DNA of 64,000 nt from assembly GCA_964630775.1 (NCBI GenBank), contig CAZVYY010000017.1:16683-80682 (forward strand). The letters are read 5' to 3'. Under the pieces are notes generated by a model. It saw nothing but the letters and a program-made list of their open reading frames with translations. It was not told the DNA's origin and made no database searches. This document shows positions 1 through 8,731 of this stretch, one piece after another; position 1 is the stretch's first letter, and every line of letters begins with the position of its first letter. Made by a program: the position numbers and the translations under genes. Origin of the DNA: Anaeroglomus sp964630775. GTDB lineage: Bacteria > Planctomycetota > Phycisphaerae > Sedimentisphaerales > Anaerohalosphaeraceae.

Positions 1-2
1 CC

Positions 3-1340
3 CAATATACGACCATCGAGGACCTTGTCCGTGAAATGGAAACCGCATTCGGCAATACTGTTGATGTAACGTATAAGGACGGCCAGCTCAAAGTGACGGA
101 CAAGTCCAGCGGCACCAGTCAATTGCAGGTCAGTCTGGCCTTTGAGGCGGGAACCGGTTCGTCGGCGTCACTGACCCTGCCGACGCTCTCGCAGGCCACC
201 CAGGGCGGCAGCAAAACAGCCAATATTGCGTCGCTGGCGGCGGAGACTTTTACCGAGACTCAGTCGGCCAAGAATGCCCTGATTAAAGTGGATGATTATC
301 CGCCGGATGTGGTGGATGTGGAAACCGGCGAACTGATTGAGGAAAAATGGATCAGCCGCAGTTCCAACACGATTGATAATGTGATTGCCGGGGTGACGCT
401 GAAGCTGCATGATACCACCCGGTCCGACAGTTCGACCGGATATACTACCGTGGAGGTGAACCTGACGCGGAATACCGAGGAACTTAAGAAGAAAATCACG
501 TCGATGGTTACCAAATACAATGAGCTGGCGACCTATTTCAAGGAAAAGACGACGTATAATACCGAGACCAAAACATCGGGGATCTTGTCCTCGGACTACA
601 GCTTAAGCAGTATTCTGGCCCTCGTTAAAAATCCTCTGCGTTCGGTTGCAACGGGCTTTGGCTCATCGGATTCGTTTACCCGGCCCGAAGATATTGGCCT
701 CAAAGTTGACGCCGACGGAACGCTGGAGCTGGATACAGAGGTGTTCGATAAGGCCATCGTGGAAGACTATATGGGTGTGCTGTCGCTGTTTGGTGCCCAG
801 AAAACAGGTCTTTCTACGGGGGTCGATGCCGCGTATGTCTCTTTCTATGCGTCCAGCAAATACACCTCAGCAGGCTCGTATGATGTGAAAGTCGAAGTGG
901 ATGCCTCGGGTAATATTACCTCGGCGATGATTAAGCTGACGACGGAAAGCTGGGCCAAAGCCCGCGCGATGAAAGTCAGCGGCAAAAATATCAGCGGCAG
1001 TTCCGAGCTGGACGGCAGCAAAAATCCGCTGTATCCGGAGTTTGACCTGAATTTAACCGTTGATACCAGCAAGACCGGCACACTAAATGCCACCGTTCAG
1101 ATCAAGCAGGGATTTGCCGGGGCGATGTATGAAACAGTGGATACATCGCTGAAAACCGGCGGACGCGTTCCGCTGGCGCTCAATAGCATTAAAAGCCAGA
1201 TTACCTCACAGGAAGATCGGATTACCAAGGAGCAGGACCGCCTTGAAACTTATGAAACACGGCTGAAGCAGAAATACGCCCGGCTCGAGAAAATGCTCAA
1301 TCAGATTCAGCAGCAGTTCTCCGGCATCAATTCCATGTAA
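3..1340 (+). CDS. fliD: Flagellar hook-associated protein 2 (filament cap), 5' truncated by window edge
   Basis: FliD caps the growing flagellar filament and helps flagellin subunits fold into it outside the cell. The frame is open to the first bases of the window, so the N-terminal part is missing; the first in-frame ATG at 36 is internal. A flagellin-hook-IN type stretch (alanine/valine-rich, 'IKVDDYPP' followed by 'RSSNTIDNVIAGVTLKL') sits early, and the last ~50 residues form the coiled coil typical of the FliD C-terminus, ending 'QQQFSGINSM'. The hook-IN segment carries a small extra loop between 'VDDYPPDV' and 'SSNTI'. The gene converges on the minus-strand flagellar operon with a 45-base gap. 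Confidence 0.9.
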   Translation, partial: QYTTIEDLVREMETAFGNTVDVTYKDGQLKVTDKSSGTSQLQVSLAFEAGTGSSASLTLPTLSQATQGGSKTANIASLAAETFTETQSAKNALIKVDDYPPDVVDVETGELIEEKWISRSSNTIDNVIAGVTLKLHDTTRSDSSTGYTTVEVNLTRNTEELKKKITSMVTKYNELATYFKEKTTYNTETKTSGILSSDYSLSSILALVKNPLRSVATGFGSSDSFTRPEDIGLKVDADGTLELDTEVFDKAIVEDYMGVLSLFGAQKTGLSTGVDAAYVSFYASSKYTSAGSYDVKVEVDASGNITSAMIKLTTESWAKARAMKVSGKNISGSSELDGSKNPLYPEFDLNLTVDTSKTGTLNATVQIKQGFAGAMYETVDTSLKTGGRVPLALNSIKSQITSQEDRITKEQDRLETYETRLKQKYARLEKMLNQIQQQFSGINSM

Positions 1341-1385
1341 GGGGATTTGAGGATTCGTGCAGTCAGGGGGGGCTGCTGCGCAGGA

Positions 1386-2936
1386 TTATTGGGGGGCGGG
1401 GATGGCGATTACGGAGGCCAGTTTGGCGGCGTTTTCGGGGATAGCCACTGTGGTGCCTGAAAAATCACCGAGCAGCAGGGTGTGCAGCCGGGCACCGATT
1501 TTGTCTGCCATGATTTCAATCATCTGGGGGCCATAAATCAGAAATATATCATATTGTCCCGTCAGTTCCTGCAGGGCGGTATCAATACGGCGAACGGCCT
1601 GACTTTCCATATCGCCGGCGGTAAAGACACTGATTTTGTCGATGCAGGTGGGCTGGGGGCTGATGACGGTTTTGGCCTCGTCCAGATCGAACGCTTTTGC
1701 TGCGGCCCTGCGTTTGGGCTGGGCATCAATCAGAAGGACCCTGAAATTCATGCCGGCCAGACCAATGGCGGTATTGACCGCGGCCTGCACACCCAAACTT
1801 GTTTGCGGCAGACTGCTCAGCAGGATGGCCTGCTGGGGGGCAGGCTTCCGTTCGGCAGCCAGGTTGGTCAACTGCCGATAGTAATCCCGGGAATCGGTCC
1901 AGGTCAAACGATGCACCGGGCAATCGATGGTCTTTAAGACAACCGGAGGGGGGGCAGGCTCAAAATCGACAATGTTTTCACGCAGCGGAGGGGCGTTGCG
2001 GGCCTGTTCCATAAAGTCCGGATTCAGCAGCTCGGTTCGTTCCGCCTGCTCATCCGTTCCCGGCAGGGCGATATTATGTCCATCTTGGTCCTGCTCGGTC
2101 TGGTCTTTTTTGAGGCACAGGGCTTCTTTACGCAGCAGCCCAGCGCAGCCCCAGGCTGAGGCGACGGCCGGAAGCATGGAAATGATGGCCAGTCCCGCCG
2201 CCTGGGATGCGACCATTTCCAGCAATTGGACGTTGTAGCCGCCTGCAAGGGCGTCGCTGAAGACTTTGATTCCGAGTGCCAGAAGAGTCATCACCACGGC
2301 GGCGGCGGCTTCGCACTGCATCAGGACAGCGATGGACCCCATCGACCCGAAGAACCGCATCTCGGTCTTGATTTTATCGAGAACAGACTTGGCCTGTTCC
2401 CGGGAGATGACGTTGAGGCTCAGGTCGGCCTGGAGGCCGGCTCGCTTGACGGGGAGAATTTCCTGGGAATACCTGCGCACCGAGCGTCGGATTTGCCGGG
2501 CGAATAACAGAATCATCCAGAAACTGAGCAGGACAATCAATACGGCCAGAATGGCTGCGGTAATGATTCCGGTGCCAAGGACGACCCTGCCGATTAAACC
2601 GACGACTATACCTGCGGTCTGTTCGAGGAGGATTTTCCGGACGGTCATGGCAATCAGGCAAATCCGCAGGAGATTCATTGCCCCGACCAGAAAGCCAAAG
2701 CCCCCCAGTTCCTGGCAGTTTGCCGCCGCCAGGCACACGGCAACAACTGCGGCGGCCAGAAACACACTGAATACCCAGACAATGTCCATAATCAGCAGGG
2801 GCATGGGGATCAGCAGCCCGGCCAATACCGTCAGGGCGGCTGCTGCAAATACTGCATCCAGCCGGTAATGGATTGCTTCCGGTAAATTAGATTCTGTTTG
2901 TCGTCTTCTCATCCGCCGCTTTCGTTCTGATAACAC
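1386..2936 (-). CDS. Degenerate FlhA N-terminal membrane domain fused to a Walker-less MinD/BY-kinase-like domain
   Basis: This gene sits directly after flhB, where flhA normally lies. Residues ~26-265 hold about six hydrophobic segments and a loop that still reads as FlhA: 'ILPVKRAGLQADLSLNVIS' corresponds to the FlhA 'MPGKQMAIDADLNAG' region and 'EMRFFGSMGS' to 'EADFYGAMDG', followed by 'AAGLAIISMLPA' in the position of the 'GLVSQIPAL' segment. The FlhA cytoplasmic export-gate domain is absent. Instead, after a polar linker (270-345), residues ~365-516 resemble a ParA/MinD or BY-kinase fold ('FRVLLIDAQPKRR' as Walker A'), but the P-loop position reads 'SSLPQTSLGVQAAV' without the GK[ST] signature, and the Walker B Asp is replaced ('FLIYGPQ'). 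Start is GTG at 2936; an ATG at 2912 is an alternative. It cannot be a standard FlhA; a role in export assembly or flagellar number/placement is inference. Confidence 0.7.
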   Translation of the reverse strand: MLSERKRRMRRRQTESNLPEAIHYRLDAVFAAAALTVLAGLLIPMPLLIMDIVWVFSVFLAAAVVAVCLAAANCQELGGFGFLVGAMNLLRICLIAMTVRKILLEQTAGIVVGLIGRVVLGTGIITAAILAVLIVLLSFWMILLFARQIRRSVRRYSQEILPVKRAGLQADLSLNVISREQAKSVLDKIKTEMRFFGSMGSIAVLMQCEAAAAVVMTLLALGIKVFSDALAGGYNVQLLEMVASQAAGLAIISMLPAVASAWGCAGLLRKEALCLKKDQTEQDQDGHNIALPGTDEQAERTELLNPDFMEQARNAPPLRENIVDFEPAPPPVVLKTIDCPVHRLTWTDSRDYYRQLTNLAAERKPAPQQAILLSSLPQTSLGVQAAVNTAIGLAGMNFRVLLIDAQPKRRAAAKAFDLDEAKTVISPQPTCIDKISVFTAGDMESQAVRRIDTALQELTGQYDIFLIYGPQMIEIMADKIGARLHTLLLGDFSGTTVAIPENAAKLASVIAIPAPQ

Positions 2937-2973
2937 AGGCAGTATAGCGTCTCTGGGCAGGCTTGTTCAAGCG

Positions 2974-4035
2974 TTATTTGGAATAAGCGTGTTTGAGACG
3001 ATAAATCACGGCCAGCACCTCTGCAACCGCAGTGAAGAGTTTTTCGGGAATCGGCTGGTCCAGCTTGACGGTGGCATAGATTTCACGGGCCAGGGCGGGC
3101 CGGCGAATGATGGGAACGCCATAGGAACGGGCGATTTCCTTGATTTTTTCGCACATGTGGTCACCGCCTTTGGCGACGACGATGGGGGCGGAGGTCTTGC
3201 CGGATTCGTAATACAGGGCAACGGCCACGTGGGTCGGGTTGACCAGGACGACGCTGGCTTGGGGAACTTTTTTGAGCATCCGCCGCATACCAAGTTCATA
3301 TTGTTTGCGGCGCAGCTTGGATTTGACTTCCGGCGGTCCGTCACTGTCGCGGTTTTCTTCCTTGACTTCCTGACGGCTCATTTTCAGCTTTTCGATGTAT
3401 TTCCAGTGGCGATAGAACCAGTCAATCGCCCCGATAACCAGCAGGCCGATGCAGATGCGTATGACCGCCCCGAGAACGACACCGCCGATGGATGACAGCA
3501 CGTCATTGACATCGACCCATTGCAGTGTCGCCAGGAAGGTGATTTTTTTGCGGAGATACAGATAGACCAGAAATCCGATGAACACCAGTTTGACGATGGA
3601 CAACAGGAGTTTAACCAGTGATTCCGGCGAGAATAATTGCTTGAGGCCATTGACCGGGTTGAGTTCATTGGTTTTCCAGACCAGGCTTTTGGGGGCGTAA
3701 TTCAGACCGCTGACCATGATGCTGGCGCCGATGCCGCAGGCCGCCAGTGCCAGCAGAAACGGGGTCATCACCAGCATGCTGCCGATGATTTTGGAGTTGA
3801 TGAACGCGATAAAAACCTGGCTGTTTTCCATCATTTCCGCCCTGCAGCTCAGGCCTTCGACGAGTTCGTTTTTGCCCCAGGAGATAAACCATGGCCCCAG
3901 GAGGGCACAGACCGCCAGCAGGGTCACGAGTGTCACGGCGGATACCATCTCGGCGCTCTGGGTGACCTGCCCCTCTTCACGGGCTTTTTGCAGGCGTCGC
4001 GCGGTTGGAAGATGAGTTTTATTGGTATCGGCCAT
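2974..4035 (-). CDS. flhB: Flagellar type III export switch protein FlhB
   Basis: FlhB is the inner-membrane export-apparatus component that switches substrate class from rod/hook to filament proteins after self-cleavage. The 353-residue protein has the expected N-terminus (charged 'TARRLQKAREEGQV' before the first membrane helix), four transmembrane segments up to ~residue 205, and a soluble C-terminal domain with the autocleavage site NPTH at residues 266-269. Length is normal for the family. It follows fliR by 17 bases and precedes the FlhA-like fusion gene by 37, consistent with one transcript. Confidence 0.95.
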   Translation of the reverse strand: MADTNKTHLPTARRLQKAREEGQVTQSAEMVSAVTLVTLLAVCALLGPWFISWGKNELVEGLSCRAEMMENSQVFIAFINSKIIGSMLVMTPFLLALAACGIGASIMVSGLNYAPKSLVWKTNELNPVNGLKQLFSPESLVKLLLSIVKLVFIGFLVYLYLRKKITFLATLQWVDVNDVLSSIGGVVLGAVIRICIGLLVIGAIDWFYRHWKYIEKLKMSRQEVKEENRDSDGPPEVKSKLRRKQYELGMRRMLKKVPQASVVLVNPTHVAVALYYESGKTSAPIVVAKGGDHMCEKIKEIARSYGVPIIRRPALAREIYATVKLDQPIPEKLFTAVAEVLAVIYRLKHAYSK

Positions 4036-4052
4036 TCGTCTCTGCGGTTATA

Positions 4053-4808
4053 TTAAATGACCAGTAATTTGTCCAGCCAGAGGACAAATTGCTTGAGATA
4101 TTCGTTGGCAAACGGCATCAGGATGCCATAAATGAGCAATCCCAGCCCGACCCGTACCGGCAGACTGAGAAACAGTATATTGGATTCCGGAGCGACACGG
4201 GCCATGATGGCCAGAACCACCATCAGCAGCAGGAAGATGGCCAGAACCGGGGCCGACATCTGCAGCGACAGCATCAGCAGGGCCGAGCCTGACAGCAGGA
4301 TGCTTTCCATCAGTTTGCCGATATCGGGAATCTGGGCGATGCCGAACCGGTCGTAGCTGCGGGCGATGATTTTGAGCAGGATGTGATGTCCGTTGGAGGC
4401 AAACAGCAGCAGGATAAAGAAGATTTCGACCAGAATGGCCAGGGCGTTTTCCTGTTCTTCGGTCAAGGGGTCCATCTCGCTGGCGACATTGAGGCCCATT
4501 TGCTGTTCGCCGATGCGGGCGGCGTTTCGGACCACGCCAAAAAGGGCATACGCCACCAGCCCGAGGGCCAGCCCATACACGGCTTCGGAGGCGGTCCAGA
4601 TGATAATCTGGAGGACATCCGGAGCTGCGGAAAGCTGCGGCATGGGGCTGACGCCGGCAAAGAAAATTGCCAGCAGGACGGCGACGGCGGTTTTGGTCTG
4701 CGGGGGGACGGAGGCCCAGTTAAACACCGGCGAGGCGGTGAAAAACGCGCCGACTCGTGTGGTAATCAATATAAACCCCAGTATTTTGCCGGTGATAAAA
4801 GTGTCCAT
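4053..4808 (-). CDS. fliR: Flagellar export pore protein FliR
   Basis: FliR joins FliP and FliQ to form the export-gate channel across the inner membrane. The 251-residue product is almost entirely hydrophobic, with about six predicted helices, the family hallmark 'SEAVYGLALGLVAY' and the conserved 'GEQQMGLNVASEMDP' loop near residues 96-115. It begins three bases after the fliQ stop, which indicates translational coupling. No unusual features. Confidence 0.93.
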   Translation of the reverse strand: MDTFITGKILGFILITTRVGAFFTASPVFNWASVPPQTKTAVAVLLAIFFAGVSPMPQLSAAPDVLQIIIWTASEAVYGLALGLVAYALFGVVRNAARIGEQQMGLNVASEMDPLTEEQENALAILVEIFFILLLFASNGHHILLKIIARSYDRFGIAQIPDIGKLMESILLSGSALLMLSLQMSAPVLAIFLLLMVVLAIMARVAPESNILFLSLPVRVGLGLLIYGILMPFANEYLKQFVLWLDKLLVI

Positions 4809-4811
4809 CGA

Positions 4812-5081
4812 TTACTGGCCATAGGTCTGGATTTGATTGAAGATTTCTGTGGTAAATCGCATCAGTACCTGCAGCATCCAATTGCCAAACAGCAGGGCGG
4901 TAATGCCGGCAGCGATGAGTTTGGGTGCCATGGTCAGGGTCATGTCACGGATGGACGTGACGGTCTGAAACAGAGAAATGATGATGCCGGAGATCATGCA
5001 CGCCAGCAGAATCGGTGCCGAAATCAGCAGGGCGGTTTCCATGGTGTGTCGGGACAGATACAAAATGGAGTCAATAGTCAT
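4812..5081 (-). CDS. fliQ: Flagellar export pore protein FliQ
   Basis: FliQ is a small two-helix subunit (89 residues, the usual size) of the FliPQR export-gate channel. The first helix ('ALLISAPILLACMISGIIISLFQTVTS') and second helix ('PKLIAAGITALLFGNWMLQVL') are clear, separated by the short polar loop 'IRDMTLTMAP'. An AAGGA ribosome-binding site lies 8 bases before the ATG. It sits between fliP (10-base gap) and fliR (3-base gap). Confidence 0.94.
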   Translation of the reverse strand: MTIDSILYLSRHTMETALLISAPILLACMISGIIISLFQTVTSIRDMTLTMAPKLIAAGITALLFGNWMLQVLMRFTTEIFNQIQTYGQ

Positions 5082-5091
5082 TGTGTCATCC

Positions 5092-5895
5092 TTATCTGAA
5101 ACTCAAACTCAGTCCCTGTGCCAGAATTCCCCATCCATCCACGAGGATGAACAGGATCAGTTTCAGCGGCAGGGAAATCATGGCTGGGGGAAGCATCATC
5201 ATACCTGCACTGAGCAGGATACTGGCGATGACCAGGTCCAGCAGCAGGAAGGGAATAAACAGCAGGCATCCGATTTCAAAGGATGTCCGGAACTCGCTGA
5301 TTACAAATGCGGGCGTGATGATATGCAGCCCGAGGTCTGCGGGATTGGAAGGCGGGGCGACCCTGGCCATATTGACAAACAGAGCTAGATCGCTTTTGCG
5401 GGTCTGACGGAGCATGAATTCCTTGATAATCGAGGAGGATACGCCGGCGGTGCTTTCGAAATCCAATTGCCCTTTCAGATAGGGCTGGATAGCCTGTTCG
5501 TTCATTTTGACCAGGGTCGGGGCCATGGTAAACAGGGTCAGAAACAGGGCCAGGCCCATAACAACGGTGTTGGGAGGAATATTCTGGGTTCCGAGTGCCC
5601 GACGGACAAAGCCCAGCACGATGACAATTCGGGTAAACGAGGTCATCATCGCCAGCAGGCTGGGGATCAGGGCCAGCAGGGTGAAAATGGCGACCAGTTT
5701 GACCGGCGTACTCCATTCGGCGGGCTTTTCCTGATTATCTGTGGTTGCCTTATCGATTAAATCCACAATGTCCGGAATCTGGGGCAGGGTATTGGGTGCG
5801 GTCGGGGCCGGGATGGAGGGTTCCGCGGCCGCATAAGCCAGGACAGGCAGGGCCAGATACAGACAAAACAGAACAATTCGCGGGATAAGCTTCAT
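5092..5895 (-). CDS. fliP: Flagellar export pore protein FliP
   Basis: FliP forms the core of the FliPQR export gate. The 267-residue precursor begins with a signal-peptide-like segment ('IVLFCLYLALPVLAYAAA'), as in most FliP, and carries the signatures 'SFTRIVIVLGFVRRALGTQ' and 'FELGCLLFIPFLLLDLVIASIL' (here 'FEIGCLLF'), with the C-terminal 'GMMMLPPAMISLPLKLILFILVDGW'. Its ATG begins right after the fliO stop and a GAGGA ribosome-binding site lies inside the end of fliO, so the two are probably coupled. Confidence 0.95.
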   Translation of the reverse strand: MKLIPRIVLFCLYLALPVLAYAAAEPSIPAPTAPNTLPQIPDIVDLIDKATTDNQEKPAEWSTPVKLVAIFTLLALIPSLLAMMTSFTRIVIVLGFVRRALGTQNIPPNTVVMGLALFLTLFTMAPTLVKMNEQAIQPYLKGQLDFESTAGVSSSIIKEFMLRQTRKSDLALFVNMARVAPPSNPADLGLHIITPAFVISEFRTSFEIGCLLFIPFLLLDLVIASILLSAGMMMLPPAMISLPLKLILFILVDGWGILAQGLSLSFR

Positions 5896-6348
5896 TTATT
5901 GGTCCTCATGCGATAATGAAGCAACGGCTCCGGTCATATCGGTCAGGAGGTGAACGCCTTCAGGGCTGTTGCTGATTAAGAGCTGCTTATTGCCTGCCTG
6001 AATGAGATGGATTGAGCGTCTGGCGCCCAGCGGGAGTGTTTCAATGACCGACAAATGGCCTCCTTTTCCTCTGAGCCACGGATTATTCATTTTTTTGAGC
6101 AAAAACCACGCCCCAGCACCAATCAGAGCCACGAACAGCAGCATGAGGAAGAATTGTACCATTAATCTGCCGCTGCTGTAGCCGCCGCCGACTGAGTCGT
6201 CTTTGAGATTCCATTGATCCACCACCGTTTGCTGACTGTCCTCCGGCGGCAAGGCTTTGGCTTCACCGAGGGCAGGGCGCAATATGACCTGTCCCACGAT
6301 GCTTAAGACCAGCAGCAGGCCCAGACATATCAGACGTTTTTTTGCCAT
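5896..6348 (-). CDS. fliO: Flagellar export assembly protein FliO
   Basis: FliO is a bitopic membrane protein that helps FliP assemble into the export gate. It has an N-terminal hydrophobic stretch ('LICLGLLLVLSIVGQVIL'), a periplasmic polar part, a second helix ('LMVQFFLMLLFVALIGAGAWFLLKKM'), and a cytoplasmic segment with the FliO pattern 'LSVIETLPLGARRSIHLIQAGNKQLLISNSPEGVHLL'. A longer reading frame begins at 6417, but the ATG at 6348 has an AGGA site 7-8 bases upstream and lies just downstream of a sigma-54 type promoter whose start point (~6383) would exclude the longer form. First gene of the fliOPQR-flhB sub-operon. Confidence 0.88.
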   Translation of the reverse strand: MAKKRLICLGLLLVLSIVGQVILRPALGEAKALPPEDSQQTVVDQWNLKDDSVGGGYSSGRLMVQFFLMLLFVALIGAGAWFLLKKMNNPWLRGKGGHLSVIETLPLGARRSIHLIQAGNKQLLISNSPEGVHLLTDMTGAVASLSHEDQ

Positions 6349-6392
6349 AATTCCATTCCTGATCAGACAAACTATATCTTGGTATGTGGATG

Positions 6393-6409
6393 TGCAAAAA
6401 TTGTGCCTT
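6393..6409 (-). promoter_or_regulatory. Sigma-54 type -24/-12 promoter of fliO
   Basis: On the minus strand the sequence reads AGGCAC, five bases (AATTT), TTGCA. This matches the sigma-54 -24/-12 pattern TGGCAC-N5-TTGCW except for the first base. The expected start point (~6383) lies about 35 bases before the fliO ATG. The same pattern occurs in front of flgB. No activator gene is in the window. Confidence 0.7.
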
Positions 6410-6473
6410 GATGCCAAAACTTGATTTTATGATGAAAAGTAAGACTTGAATTTTATTTGCGCAATAAAATCAG

Positions 6474-6500
6474 ACACCTGTAATGTTCAAATTACGGTGT
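6474..6500 (-). terminator. Stem-loop between motB2 and fliO, possible terminator
   Basis: ACACC plus GTAAT pair with ATTAC plus GGTGT around a six-base loop with one bulged base. A second AT-rich hairpin (ATTTTATT/AATAAAAT) follows at about 6450-6470 in the direction of transcription. Together they could end the motA-motB-motB2 transcript before the fliO promoter. There is no clean U-run, so the call is tentative. Confidence 0.4.
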
Positions 6501-6548
6501 TATGGATAGATGGCGATAAATCCAGTATATAATAAAGAGCAAGAGGAA

Positions 6549-7283
6549 TCAGTTTTTTTGTGTCAGGACCGCAATCATGATTTCGGTTTCGGAGCTGACC
6601 ATGCCTTTTTGGCCCACCCAGTCGCCGCCAGGGCCGGCCCCCCAGCTATAAATCGACCAATTGGTATTTTCAGGTTGTTTTGAGCGAATGAAATCCGCAA
6701 CGGCCTGGGCCCGTTGGGCGGACATAGTCCATTGCCGTTTTTCGCCTTTTTCGCCTGCGGCAATGCCAAGGACATACAGGGTTACTTCCTGTCCGGTCAG
6801 GTTGGTGATAAGCTGCTGGCAATACTTGTTGAGAAAAGTTTCGGCCTGGGAGTTGAGAGTGATTTGTCCCGGTGTAAAGTGGATATCAGTCGGCAGGAAC
6901 GTTCTGTTCATGCCGGAGATTGGGCTTGGCGTAATCTTTGCCATTTTCTCGATATCCATCAGCACCCGCCGCATCATCTCGGTATGGGCGTCCAGGGAGC
7001 GATTCTGTGGTTCGTCTTTGCCTTCTTCGGCGGCATATTCGGGTTTGGGATGTTCGAATTTGGTACCATCATTTTGGGATGGTTCATCCCCTGAAATTCC
7101 CAGACCGTCGAAGGTGCGTTTTAGTGCTGCCTGTCCGGCTTCAAACTTATGCTCTGCTATCTGGACAGTAGCCATACTTTGCAGCATTACAAAAAAGGTC
7201 AACAGAAGCGTTATCATATCTGAAAAGGTGACAATCCAGGCCGGCGTGCCTGGTGCTTTTTCTTCGGCTCTTTTCCTGCTCAT
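6549..7283 (-). CDS. Second MotB-like stator protein with OmpA-type domain
   Basis: MotB-type proteins anchor the stator to peptidoglycan and form the ion channel with MotA. This 244-residue copy has a short cytoplasmic N-terminus, a single membrane helix with the ion-binding Asp in 'WIVTFSDMITLLLTFFVMLQS', a plug/linker, and a C-terminal OmpA-like peptidoglycan-binding domain ('LYVLGIAAGEKG...WTMSAQRAQAVADFIRS'). It overlaps the upstream motB by one base (TAATG), so both are made together. A tandem pair of different MotB proteins behind one MotA suggests a mixed or specialised stator (inference). Confidence 0.85.
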   Translation of the reverse strand: MSRKRAEEKAPGTPAWIVTFSDMITLLLTFFVMLQSMATVQIAEHKFEAGQAALKRTFDGLGISGDEPSQNDGTKFEHPKPEYAAEEGKDEPQNRSLDAHTEMMRRVLMDIEKMAKITPSPISGMNRTFLPTDIHFTPGQITLNSQAETFLNKYCQQLITNLTGQEVTLYVLGIAAGEKGEKRQWTMSAQRAQAVADFIRSKQPENTNWSIYSWGAGPGGDWVGQKGMVSSETEIMIAVLTQKN

Positions 7284-7936
7284 TATTCGTACACGCTCCT
7301 TTCCAGAAGCGTGATTTCAAGCTGACGGACCTGTACGGGGTCTTTTGTAGTCGGCGAAAAGCTGATACTCATTCGCTTTTTATCAATGCCTCCTGCCGAT
7401 AAATAATCCATGACCATGATCGCTCGATCCAGGCTGAGTTTGACATTCTTGTCAGGGCCGTTTTCACTGATCACGATACGTCCGGGAGTATTCATGAAGA
7501 ATTTTTCTAACGCATTGAGGATGTCCTTCCCTGAGTCGGTTAATGCGAAACCGTTTCCCCAGAATATCTTTTCGGATTCGATCGTAAAGACTTTCAGGTT
7601 CCTGAAATCCAGCGGTTTTTTTTCTTTCATGAAATTGGAATTCATCGCTTCGGCAAGCGTTCTGGTTTCGGAGCCTTCCCTGGATATCTGTGCGTTAGGG
7701 GACTGTTTTTTTTCCATCATGGATTTTTCGACGGAACCGCCGAACAATCCCACGCCGGGAAATGCCTTTGAGAAAATCGCTCCAAGGGCCGGGATGGTGT
7801 CTTTGTCAAATGAAGCAAAGCTCATCAGCAGCACAAAAAAAGTCAGCAGCAGCGTCATGCAATCGCTGAATGTGAGCATCCATGCCGGCACCTCACCGCC
7901 GCCGTCGTCTTCTACCGTTTTTTTTGCTCTGGCCAT
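7283..7936 (-). CDS. motB: Flagellar motor stator protein MotB
   Basis: The 217-residue protein has the MotB layout: short N-terminus, one transmembrane helix with the essential Asp ('WMLTFSDCMTLLLTFFVLLMSF'), a linker, and a periplasmic OmpA-like region ('GRIVISENGPDKNVKLSLDRAIMVMDYLS'). The peptidoglycan-binding part is shorter than in enteric MotB. It overlaps motA and the second motB-like gene by one base on each side (TAATG junctions), which implies translational coupling and fixed subunit ratios. Confidence 0.88.
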   Translation of the reverse strand: MARAKKTVEDDGGGEVPAWMLTFSDCMTLLLTFFVLLMSFASFDKDTIPALGAIFSKAFPGVGLFGGSVEKSMMEKKQSPNAQISREGSETRTLAEAMNSNFMKEKKPLDFRNLKVFTIESEKIFWGNGFALTDSGKDILNALEKFFMNTPGRIVISENGPDKNVKLSLDRAIMVMDYLSAGGIDKKRMSISFSPTTKDPVQVRQLEITLLERSVYE

Positions 7937-8706
7937 TATACCGTTGCCTTGACTTCCATTCTTCGTCCGGGCGAGATGAACGCCTGGAGCTTTTCACGCA
8001 CAACCGTAGGATTTTCTCCTTTGCTGATGGTGCAGATGCCTTCGACGATCATTTCCATGGCCAGCGTTTCTGCTTTGGAGTAGATGCCCAGTTTTCCAGC
8101 CATTGGGGTAAAGATCAGATTAGACAGGATTGCGCCATAGAACGTGGTGATGAGGGCGACAGCCATGCCGGCCCCAATGGAATCCGGGGAGCTCATATTG
8201 CGCAGCATCTGGACCAGACCGATAAGTGTTCCAATCATGCCGAAAGCGGGTGCGGATGCGGACATAAACTCGAGAATCTTTTTTCCCTGGGCATGGCGTT
8301 CCTGCAGGTATTGAATCTCAAGCTCCAGCATATCGCGAATGTTGGTTTCATCCTGTCCGTCCACCAGCATCTGGAGCGCTTTGGCCATGAATGTATTATC
8401 CACCTTGCGAATCTGCTCTTCGAGGGCCAGGGCGCCTTCCCGTCGGCTGATGGCTGCAAAATTGACCATTTGCTGGATGATGTCGGAGGGCCGGGGTACT
8501 TTGACCAGGAAAGTTTTTTTGATGACTGAAAAAATACTGAGAAACTGAGGCAGCGAAAAATGAATAATCACTGAACACAGCATTCCTCCGATGACAATCA
8601 ATGCCGAAGGCAAATCCCAGAAGACCAACAGGCTGCATCCCATCAGGATGGACCATGCAATCAGTCCGATGCCGACGACTAAACCTACGATTGTTCCGAT
8701 ATCCAT
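7936..8706 (-). CDS. motA: Flagellar motor stator protein MotA
   Basis: MotA is the ring-forming stator subunit that uses ion flow to push the C-ring. The 256-residue product has four transmembrane segments (two near residues 5-55, two in 'FMSASAPAFGMIGTLIGLVQML' and 'AGMAVALITTFYGAILSNLIF') and the large cytoplasmic loop between helices 2 and 3. Helix 3-4 motifs match the MotA/PomA family well; size and loop resemble PomA-type stators, but ion specificity (H+ or Na+) cannot be read with certainty. First gene of the motA-motB-motB2 set. Confidence 0.92.
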   Translation of the reverse strand: MDIGTIVGLVVGIGLIAWSILMGCSLLVFWDLPSALIVIGGMLCSVIIHFSLPQFLSIFSVIKKTFLVKVPRPSDIIQQMVNFAAISRREGALALEEQIRKVDNTFMAKALQMLVDGQDETNIRDMLELEIQYLQERHAQGKKILEFMSASAPAFGMIGTLIGLVQMLRNMSSPDSIGAGMAVALITTFYGAILSNLIFTPMAGKLGIYSKAETLAMEMIVEGICTISKGENPTVVREKLQAFISPGRRMEVKATV

Positions 8707-8731
8707 ACCTTTGTTATCTCCCCGCGTTCGC

